Below are positions 54,111 through 64,000 of a stretch of 64,000 nt of DNA, piece by piece. Position numbers and translations under genes: made by a program. The number at the start of each line of letters is the position of its first letter. Position 1 is the stretch's first letter. The DNA comes from Nymphaea colorata (taxonomy: Eukaryota > Streptophyta > Magnoliopsida > Nymphaeales > Nymphaeaceae). The notes beneath the pieces are model-generated. The model made no database searches, had not been told where the DNA came from, and was given only the letters and a program-made list of their open reading frames with translations. The stretch lies in NCBI RefSeq assembly GCF_008831285.2, contig NC_045142.1:22815300-22879299 (forward strand), read 5' to 3'.

Positions 54111-54582
54111 TGCATCAAATAATAATGTTTCCAATTTATGTAGTATAATTACATGTCTGTTAACTTGTTCATAGGTTTAGCTATCTTTCCTTTTTGCCTT
54201 AAATAATTGATTAGTCAGATTCACCAATTACTTATGGCTGCCATGTCAAAATCAATGGAAGAACTGCCTTAGATTGATTACAGTTGTTTCACTTTTTTGC
54301 CAAGGCTTTTAACTTTGCTTGTCCAATGTTTTTTCATATTTCAAGGAACAACTCTGACAATTGGTCAAGCCAGATGCTTACATTTTATATGAGTTACATG
54401 TCAGTTTTTTTCTCTCCTTCTCCAGCTCTTCCTCTTCCTTTTTCACCTGCTTGAGGTATATTTCTGTGCTTAAAAGTGATCTACGCATATATGCCTTTTG
54501 TGTCTCTGTCTGTTAATGTCCTTTTGTCTTGAGCAGCAATTGGTAATTTGGTATTGCACAATTACATCATTATTTCTTCCTA

Positions 54583-57500
54583 ATGATGGTCTCCTCTTTT
54601 GAAGCTCCAATGGGCATGCGGAAAGCAGATGGTTCTGGACAAAATCAAAAGAAAGAGCTTGAGAATGGAACAATCATTGGTCATGTCTTTTCAGATTTAT
54701 CCTACACTTCTCCAGTTGTTTTTGTGTACCTTTTGAAGGAATGCTATGCACGAGGTAATGGATAATTACTTTGACTAGTTTGTTGCAATCAATTGTTTTT
54801 TGGGGCTACATATCTTATTTATGAAGGGGAGATTGTATTTATTAGGTTACATCCTGAGTAAACTGACCCTGCTGCTTTATGCTTCTTTCCATTTGTATGT
54901 AAATCATTTGGCCTTTCTCTTTTTGGTCAAATGGAAATCACACATTAAAATTGATGGTAATCTGCTGAATATGTTTTCCTCCTTTTTCATTAAATTGTTA
55001 TGGTTCATTTTGCATTTTGCTATGATCATAAATTTTATTTTTTAATCCTTTTTTTTTCTCATTATATGTACATTTAGCGAATGTGAGTATTAGCCAATGG
55101 CTTAAAAAATGAAATAAGTTGTCTGTTGCTTGAACCATCAGAAATGGGCTGCCTTGTTGCCTGAACTGGTAAAAACGACTATATTACGTAAGAGGTTGAT
55201 TGCATTTGGGGTCCTAAATTTCCATTGCTTGAGTAAAGCAAAAGCTTCCTTCTTTTAACTGATCTCCTTCTTTTAGAAGGGTTCAAGGTTTTCTTGTTAG
55301 CATGCAGGTGGGTAATTCAGTTTCTTTTTCTCTTACCTGCCTCTTACTTCTTGGACTAATCATAAGTTCATGACCATGACCTGGTGTTTGGTCAGTTCAA
55401 TGAAGTCGTTGAGTCAACCAGTCCTGGTTCCCAGGACACTTGTTAGGACATAGCTTAGGTATGATAATCTGCTCTTAGGGAAAGCTTGCCTATGTGCATG
55501 CTGGAAGTTGCTTAGACAATTCTCCAGGAGAAGCAATTGATTGGAGATGATCTTTATCAATTCTTATGTAATAATAGATGGTAAAAGCAACCAAATAAGA
55601 CCAATTTCTTTTTTACTTACTAAGTTAAACGACATAGCTTTGTTATTATTTTCTAGCCCTTTAGAATCTGTTTCACGGTAGACTTGTTTGCAGTTTACTG
55701 CAATGTTTATGGACCCTAGACAGTTATTTGGTTCTTAAATAATGCTCTATGTTCGAGTCAATGATCATTTCACCAATTTGGTTCAGGCGAAGAATCTTAT
55801 ACTCTTTCCTGGGACAACATTTTAAGAAGTATGTCAAAATCTCTTTCTCTCTTCTCAACTGAAAGAAACAATATTGAATGCCTCTTATTCGAAGAAACTG
55901 GAAGAGCATACTGAAATGGTGATAGCATTTTCTCGTTTGTTTCTCCCGAGGGTTTTTTAGCTTCCTGCACATCCCTGCATTTATTTAGTCATAGCATCTT
56001 TGCTTCCTTATGTGTGTTCTAATTCTCTGTGCCTTCTATAAATTGTTTATATTGGTCCTATCTATGTTATGAACTTATGAAGCATCATATAAGGGGAAAA
56101 CCAGAACACGTGGGCTCTATGTGGCTGAGATGTTTCTTCTATGAATTTAGATCTATGGATGAGTTCCATCATGATTCATTTGCTATGAAAGAGCAGCAGG
56201 ATTGTGCCTTGTATGTTCAAATATGATTTTTTTTTTTGGCCTTGAATATTTATGAGGGTTCTTAGCAACTGAATACTTAGTTAACCTACTTGTATATCGG
56301 ATATGCATGGTCAGATTAATTGGATGTTCCTGATGCTTGATGCTTCTCCCTTATAGGTACACTCAAAGCAACAACAAAGTTTAGATTTCTTCAACAGCAA
56401 GTTCTGAAAGCATTGCGTAACGTTCCCCAACCAGGGCCGGTTACCTTTGTTGTGAAGTGCCTCTATATCTTGCCTTTACATGGGCATCTTTATGCAGAGG
56501 GTTTTAGTCACTTGTTAATATCCTCCATGAATCGTTTAGAAGCTGCATACAAATCACGTTCAGATTGTTCTGTTGCGAAAAACATTGCTGCACGGTTATT
56601 TCTTGATATACTTGCTTGCTATGTTATCCATGAAGAGCGCATTCTTGTGAAGATACTAGAGTCATTTGATGTAAAGATGGAAGACATTGGAAAAGCTTTT
56701 TATGATTACGAACTTTATGATAGTAGCCTGTGTACTGTCAATTCCTTTATTGAACAGTATATCATTCAGTTAGTGGAATCAAAATCCTACACCACTGCTG
56801 TGTCTCTGTTAGAAAAGTTTTCCATCAGGCAGTGCAGTCAGTCATTTCTTTTTGCAATGGTGGAGAATAAACAATTTAGAGCAGCAGAAAAGTGGGCAAA
56901 GTTCATGGGCAAGCCGATGTTGTGTCTGCTCATTCAAAAGTACATTGATATGGATTTGTTGAAGCATGCTTATATCATGATAAAAACAAATGATCTAAAA
57001 CAGGAGTTTCCAGATGCATGGCGTCTTTACAAGGAGAGGTGCACATTTTATACTTTATTTCTCTACTTTGTCTTAATTTGTGATGTAGCCCATACCAACT
57101 TGAATTCATTGTTTTCTCTTTTCACTTTCTTGAATTTGGCACTTGTAATTGAGTACGCTGTGTCCTGCAGGTCAATAAAGAAACTTGTAGAGAAAGGATT
57201 CTGGGAAACTGCAGAGATGAAGACCAATGATGATCTTCAGCTTGTGGAGTACTTGGTATCTTTTTTCCATATTTACAATCTCACAGCAGCTAAAATTTTT
57301 GTTGAAATCAAATGCTCGGGTGATAAACCTTTTCATTGAAATAGCATTATGGTCGGGGGTCAATTCTTAGTTTCTCTACCCTACCCATTCATGGTCGACT
57401 ATGATTTCTGTTCTTCTAGGAATTCTATCAAACTTCTTTTCTGAAGATTCTTGCTGAATAAGTTCTTGCTGGCGTGATTACTAGGACATGAGTGCTTCAA

Positions 57501-60500
57501 CCTTGTTGCAATTCAAGTGCATGTATTGCTGGTGGACTTGTGACATGCGCTTGTTATATTGTTCCAATCATGACATTCTTCCTCTAAATTGCTAGTGGTT
57601 ACACTGGATCTGTGTTTTTTAGACATTGTATGTGCTTGAAGTTTTTAGTATAAGATGGCAGTACCTGTTCTGGATTTACGTTTAGTTTGGAGCCAGTGTG
57701 ATCTAGTTGACTGAGGAGTTGGTGTTTGGGCATCTGAATATTAATTTTTATAGTTAATGATGCCTATGTGGCAAATTTCTGGAGGTTCTTTTTATGAGAA
57801 ATCACACAAACAAGGAACACCAACATTGTTATCCAGTGGAAGTACTTAACTATGGGGGATTGCCTTGGTCACTTCTTGCGAGTGATGTCTATGGATTTCT
57901 TGGTAAAAGCATAAACCCTCATGCAGATTTTCTCTTTTCCTTCCATCTTTTGCTGTTTATGTCTGTCAGTGATGAAGGTTGTGATGCACAGTGTGGGGCA
58001 TCAGCATCATTATCCCCTCTCTCTCTCTCTCTCTCTCTCTTGGCAAGGCAGTTGACAGTTTAAGCTTTCTTATTTGCTTCTTTCTTTTTCTCTTTTCTTA
58101 TGTGGGTGTACATGCAACTTGTGTGTGTACTTTAGTCTGTAAATGGGGTTTGTTGTGAACACGTACTACGAAAATAAAGTGAAGTTTTGCTTACCAGAGA
58201 ATCAATCCTTGCAAGTTGCAACTTGTCTCTGTAATTATACGTTGCATTTGTTGCTTTGTATGGATCTTTTTGAACCTTAATTTTAATGGTGCTATTTTCA
58301 GGTGCTTGCTTCCCTTTTTAGTTTTTTTCGTTTAGTCTGCTTACTTAAATTTTTGTTTATTTCCTAATATGAAGGTCTACTTGGCGTTAGAATCTGGATA
58401 TAGTGAGAAGGTGGCTGAACTATGTGAGAAGTATTCACTTGATGGATTTCAACAAGCAGCAGGTAAGGCCCTGTGTTTTTTATTCGGCTTGACCTGTTGA
58501 AGGGGAAATTCTGTTGCTGATCGGAAACACTGATCCTTGATCATATTTTGGTTTTTCTTCTTTGCCTACTTATGTCTAATATGGTGGAACAAAACTAGTT
58601 TGATGAGTCTTGTGCTTCAGATTTAACAGGTTGAATTCATGGTCATTTTGATAATGGCTTATTTTAGATGAAACAAATTGAATATAGTGGCCTACATGAC
58701 AAAAGTTAGACAGATCACAAAAGAACCTACTAGGAATGAAAGAAGTCAAGTGGCCATAGCATGTCCAATATGAAGTAGATCACGATATTCATGAAAATAG
58801 GGTTTGCTGTGCTTGATGCTGGTAAACATAGATAATGCAGTCTTTGTCTAGTTAGTGAAAGTTGTTTGTCTATATCTCTGTGGGTCTATTCTGTGCATGT
58901 TCACTTCAGATTATCAGAGTACTATCTTTTTATCAGAGTACTCCCGTTGACACCTGTACCAAAAGTAACATACTCTGTGAATTCACATTTGAGTGCATTG
59001 TTTGCTCCATTTGTGATCCAGTACAAGGAAATATTCCCTGGCGTTATCTTGGACAACATGTTTATTGTATCATTGAAATCATATCTCCAGGAGTATAACA
59101 TTACTTCTCTGGGAAGTTCTTGTGGGGCTGTTTACTGAAAATAAGCTAAGATATTGTGAGCACCTATGATATTTCTGTGGCACTTGTGTTGTTTGTGTAC
59201 TTTGAAATGCTTTCAAGAAACCGCTTTCCAATAGAATAATGAGAATCTTTTTTTTCTTTGTTATGGGTCTGATTCTTAGTTGAACTATTCTGGTTCTAGC
59301 ACATGCTTTCCTTCATAGCTCGTTTGATCAATTTGAGTAGAACTATTTTATAGGCTATGTCATGTTCTGTGATTTTTTTTTCCCTGCTTCTTGTAAACCT
59401 TAATAGCTCGTGTGTATTAGTGTGTTCCTTTTCTCTTCCTTTTTTTTTGGGTTTTTGGGTGGTTGGGGGTGGGGGGGTAGGAGGGGACATCAAAGGGTGA
59501 ATGCTTGTGCTCTGATTTGTGAATCATATGCTTTTGGTTTGGCTTATGACGTTCACTTCATGCAGCAGTCACTGAAGCTTGTCCTTCTAAAGCTCGATAT
59601 TTGTGTCTTTCGGACTTGATCTCAATGGAGGATGTTATATGGGTTGACACAGTGGATGCATTGCTTGATGCCACTACTTGTCTTGAGGGGAAAAAGGTTA
59701 TTGGTATGGATTGTGAGTGGAGAGCTAATTATGTCAAGGGTAGTAAGCCCAATAAGGTGGGTTCTATAATCACAGTGTACAGTTCTTCGTATGAAATATC
59801 ACCTTGTTTTTATTTTATATCCTATGCTGCATACTGTTGCTTGTTTCTTGCCTCTTCCGTTTCCCCTGCTTTGGCTAGTATTTGAGCTTCATGTTAACAA
59901 TAGTTTGTCGCAGTAACAGAAAATAGTGTGCATCAAATTCATTTAGCCTATTGTCTGTATCTTATGTAGTTCCTTTCCTGTCCTTGTTCCACATGTTGCA
60001 AACTTAATCTACACAATCATTGCGTGTCAGATTATTATCTTGATAATCTTGTGCTTCTCCTGTTTTAAGATGTTTTTGCTAAAACGATAATCTAGGCAAC
60101 TACAAAACAATCTGCAGTCAACTGAGGCTGCGTAACAGGAACACATTTTTCTTATTCCAACCTGAAAATGGCGAACTTATTTGAAGGAAAAAATTGAAAT
60201 GCATCAACAAAACAACTCAAATTTCATATAATTCTGAATCTCATTTTCTGAAAGGAAATCCCGTGCCAGCTAAGCACTAAAAAAAAACGTGTTGCAGATA
60301 GCATGTACAGTATCAGATGATGCATCTATATCAATATGAATCAGTGCCTTCTTTAGCAGCTTTTGAGTGGTTAGGAGGGAAACATATATGGGGACTGAGG
60401 CATGGTTGGGTACTTTCTCCTACCTAGGAAAGACAGCCTGGCACCATGGTTAAAAGGGTAGTGGCAAGTTTACAAGTGCTGGAACTTCTTTTGCCGTGGT

Positions 60501-62091
60501 GGCAGTCATCTCATGCAAGAAATAGTAGGAATTACAAATAAAGCAATATAAGATTTATTGTCTATCTAGAAGTCACAAATGCAGCTGCTTGTCCATGCAT
60601 GGGAGAAATCAGAAGGATGAAGCCTTTAGTAGATGTGGCTTGAATGGAATAAGGACGCCCAGTTACTGCAATTTACTTTCATCTCTTCTGTACTGGGTGC
60701 ATACTCATCAGATGATTGCTGCACAGGTATCTATTCTGCAAATCGCTTTTGACAAGAAAGTATTGATCTTTGACTTGTTAAAGCTATCTGAAGATGGCGG
60801 TGCTGTTATGGATGACTGCTTTAAGCGTATTCTGCACTCTCACAGGATTTTAAAACTTGGTACATAGGAAGAAATTGGAGGTCTTTTAGTAAGAACTTTT
60901 CATTGTCGATTCTCAAAGCTGAGGACTAATGTACCACATTTTGGCATATAGGATACAACGTGCAGTGTGATCTCCATCAGTTAACACAGTCCTATGAAGA
61001 GCTTGAGTGTTTTCAGTCGTATGATATGTTACTAGATATCCAAAAGATGTTCAAGCAGGGAAGTGGTGGTCTCTCTGGACTCTGTAAGGTATAGTTTTGT
61101 CAGGGGCCTGTCAATTACCCTGATTAATACTGCAATATGTGTCTGATGTTGGTGTTTTATGACTTTATGTGTTGCCCAAGTTTCTATCATAAATCCAAAA
61201 TTTGGACATTGCTGTGCATTTATCAAGGATTGTCCTCTGTAAAGTTAAGAAAAAGAAAAATGTAAAGGAAGTTAGGATTTTTTAAAAATATAAGAGGAAT
61301 GGCTTCTCAAATTTGCTACTACATTCTGAATGGTCCGTGCAAATTTTGGAAAAAAAAAACTATGAAGTTTGTGAAACTCGGGATGAAGGTTAACCTAACC
61401 TTTTTCTTCTTATGGCAGAAAATTCTAGGTTCTGGCTTGAACAAGGGAAGGCGCGACAGCAATTGGAACCAACGGCCTTTAAGTCCAAGCCAGGTGCATT
61501 TATTTTGTTAAAATTATTTTTTTGATTTCATCTGTCAAGATTGTTTCGCATAGCTAAGTTTCTGTGACATTATTAATCTATGTTACTTCAATGAGGTTAT
61601 ACCAATTGATAGAAAAGTCACTAATTCTTTTGAACTGCAAAACCATATAACTGATGCGAATAATCAATGATTAACAGATCGAGTATGCAGCACTTGATGC
61701 TGCCGTGCTACTGCCCCTATTTCACCATGTTTGCAGCCAATCGGAGTCTGAAGATATGGAAGGGAAGCGCTCAAAATATGAATGGAGATCCTGTATTGTG
61801 AGTAATTACCACAACTGCTCAAAGTACTAGAAATTCTGTGTTCGCCTGTGCCTCAGGGTTCTGGGTCTGTATTGTTCATGGGCTTTAATGGCTTGCGTGA
61901 GATTCTTTACCAACTGCTGACTGACTTGACCAGTACAGTGCCCCGAGCCCGAGACTTGCAACACGGTAGCATGAGCAGAGTCTGGGTTAGGTTGCTCTTC
62001 AAACAGTGACTATAACGTGCCAACTTTGTTTATTTTTTCTGAACAGGTTTCAATGGTTAGCAACAAGAAAAATCCCAAAAAGTTGCCGTGA
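54583..62091 (+). CDS. Mut-7/EXD3-like protein with C-terminal DEDDy 3'-5' exonuclease domain
   Basis: A predicted RNase D-type 3'-5' exonuclease with a long alpha-helical N-terminal region, as in animal EXD3/Mut-7 and an uncharacterised plant family. Ten exons: 54583-54754, 56357-57038, 57171-57255, 58375-58462, 59566-59756, 60727-60859, 60952-61088, 61419-61493, 61678-61797, 62047-62091. Phases agree, giving 575 residues. Catalytic residues are present: D391 and E393 in VIGMDCEW (motif I), D457 in GYNVQCDLHQ (motif II), and Y524 and D528 in IEYAALDAAVLLPLF (motif III, DEDDy type). The tail NPKKLP ends at TGA; splicing at the GTGAGT there would give the same C-terminus. The start is uncertain: ATG 52147 with donor CCG/GTAAGA could splice in phase to 54605 (574 residues). 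Substrate and location are unknown. Confidence 0.88.
59449..59486 (+). other. G-quadruplex-capable G-rich tract
   Basis: At least five G-runs of three or more occur within about 38 nt (GGG, GGG, GGGGG, GGGGGGG, GGGG) with short loops. The tract is on the sense strand of the EXD3-like intron, about 80 nt upstream of the exon carrying catalytic motif I. Folding is predicted from the pattern only. Confidence 0.6.
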
Positions 62092-64000
62092 GTACTGCTA
62101 GTAACACGAAAACTGTCCTTGTACTTCTACCTGAAAAAGGACGGTATGCCCCACTTTTCCTATTATGAGCTGACATTTTACATGGTGCTGGAAAGGAAGA
62201 ATCTTCCAACATTTCTGCAGAAAAAAAAATCTGGGTTTGCAGCTGAGCGACTTTTTGTTAAGGCTGAAGCTGCTAACATGTACATATTTTTGTTTGCAGT
62301 TAAAGTTCTGGTTCTGGGTCTGGTTCTACTAACCCTACTTTTTGTATAGACACAGTGGTGGCAACTTGTCGCTATCTTTGTTAATGGAGGATGAACATCT
62401 TAACTTGCATTTATGTGTGTGTGTGAGAGAGAGAGAGAAGGAGAGAGTTCATCATTTGCTTTGTCCTAAGTGAGGGATGACTGGTGGAAGCCTGCCAAAC
62501 CATGGGAATGATGTTTTTCTTTTTATTGGTGGTCTTGTGAAACTTTATCATATACAAATGGTAAGATGGGTTTTGGAAAAAGATCTGGAATTTTTGCATC
62601 GCGGCGGACCTTTCTTGTCAGGTGCATTTGCGTTACCTCTCTATTCATTGCTGAACTAAAGTTTCCTTGGATCCTCGAAATTGTGTTTAGATTGCCAGCA
62701 GATGAAATGGACAAAAGCATCTTGTTTACTTGTTCAAGGTGGTTGCAGCCATTCCTCTTATTGATCCTCAAAGAGCATGTTTTCATCTGATGCTCTCCAA
62801 AGTGGTGGAACAGGGCGTCCTGTTCTGCTTGCATGGAACAGGTGGAACAGGACAGTCTCTTTCCAAGTAGCAAGCGGAATTCCAGGAATGTTTGCGTTCA
62901 TTGAGTTAATAATAAAGACAACCGAGTTAGAAAGCAATCTGAAACGCATTTTGCGTGAGTTCTATAGATTTCAAAATCCTTTGAGAGCCAAGTTAGTAAG
63001 CACTTGTTCTCAACTTCTGCCTTCGCATTCTCAGCCAATATATTTCCGATATAATGTCTTTATCATAGTGTGGCCGAAGTCTGCCTTACTTTAGCTTTAC
63101 AAAAAATATAAACAAACAATAAGTATATTAAATAATCATAAAGACATCTCTATACCCTGTTTACTGGAATTAAATGCATGAGTTGGCTCGTGCCGAGCGA
63201 AGATTGACATATGATCATTTGAACAGGCTGCACTTTCCAGTTGAAGAATGCAGAGTCAAACCCATCATTTTTCATAATTGATTCTCTCTGTTTCATTATT
63301 TTAAATTCATTTTGGTGGGCGTTGACACACTGCTACTCATGAGTTCCGAAAGGGCTTGCAGCTGGCTTTCCTTAAGCTTAGAAGCTAGCATTTGCCATTC
63401 TTCTCGCTTAGTAACACAACAGTACATCAATTTTGCCCTGTCATGCTCGTGTCAAAAACCTTGGGTAAGGTGGGCCATTTCTTCGTTGCTTCATACTATA
63501 TAAGAAGATTCAAATATGTTGGATTTCATACGGTAAAAATTTAAAACTTGTCGCTAAAAATATGTTGGATGGTAAACATTTAAAATTTGTCGCTAAAAGT
63601 TTTGTAAACCATTGATTGTTAAAAGTATTGCCAATTATCGTTGCATTATAAATTTTTTTTTGCTAACGTTCTTATGTGGATTACAGTTTTTTAATTTTTA
63701 GCTGTTTCACAACATACCACAAGTTTAAATATATACATGTATATTATAACAATAAAATAATAATAGCAACAACAACAATAATGATAATAATAAAAGAGAG
63801 AAGTCAGTGTGCGCCTGCATGTCCATGCGTGGATTACAACTATCTCACTCAACTTAACATTGTACGGTCCGTTAATTAAAAAAACACAATGATTAATTTC
63901 AGTCAGATTTTTCTTTTATTAATAAAGTTAATGATTTCTCAGCCATAAATTTTTGTGCTATGGTTGATGAATGTTAGACCTCAACAACTATTAATGCAGT
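62092..64000. other. 3' flank of the EXD3-like gene and intergenic
   Basis: The first few hundred bases are probably 3' UTR, with a possible acceptor TTTGCAG near 62300 and a (GT)n/(GA)n tract at about 62415-62445. A short hairpin, GAACAGG-gcgt-CCTGTTC, is at 62808-62825 with further GGAACAGG words after it. The rest is AT-rich with no recognisable gene. Confidence 0.45.

Overview
The window is nuclear DNA of a flowering plant. It is AT-rich and gene-sparse. The six protein genes found include spliced genes of up to 20 exons with GT-AG introns, many introns exceed 1 kb, and the spacers hold microsatellites, small retroelements and DNA-transposon remnants. All the proteins are recognisable plant housekeeping families. 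The cohesin subunit differs noticeably from the eudicot and grass proteins as I remember them, so an early-diverging angiosperm is possible, but that is a weak inference.

Layout. 1-9.5 kb: spacer with a miniature LTR element (TRIM), a MITE-like element, SINE-like sequence and a (TA)n tract of about 107 bp. 9.5-22.4 kb (+): SCC3, the cohesin STAG subunit, in 20 exons. 22.4-28.1 kb: spacer with a 1.41-kb PIF/Harbinger-like element carrying 91-bp tandem repeats. 28.1-29.1 kb (-): mitochondrial ribosomal protein bL33m. 30.7-34.6 kb (+): VTI1-type v-SNARE in five coding exons. 36.9-40.6 kb (+): NDUFA8-type complex I subunit with paired-cysteine motifs, two exons. 41.75-45.34 kb (-): alkaline ceramidase ACER, two exons, convergent with NDUFA8. 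45.7-51.4 kb: spacer with a tandem duplication of about 570 bp. 51.5-62.1 kb (+): a Mut-7/EXD3-like protein with a C-terminal DEDDy 3'-5' exonuclease domain. 62.1-64 kb: spacer.

The genes do not form one pathway. bL33m and NDUFA8 both serve mitochondria, and both have a TGGGCY (site II) motif upstream. From memory these two families are adjacent in Arabidopsis, so here they may be an old pair separated by VTI1. SCC3 has an E2F-type motif just upstream of its TATA box, as expected for an S-phase gene.

The observations most worth checking are two possible alternative-splicing features in SCC3: a 45-nt GT-AG segment inside exon 1, and a 201-nt phase-matched open cassette in intron 15. The compact TRIM and the Harbinger-like element with internal satellite-like repeats come next. 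I found no clearly new biological system. No CRISPR array, tRNA gene, rRNA gene or viral gene was seen.
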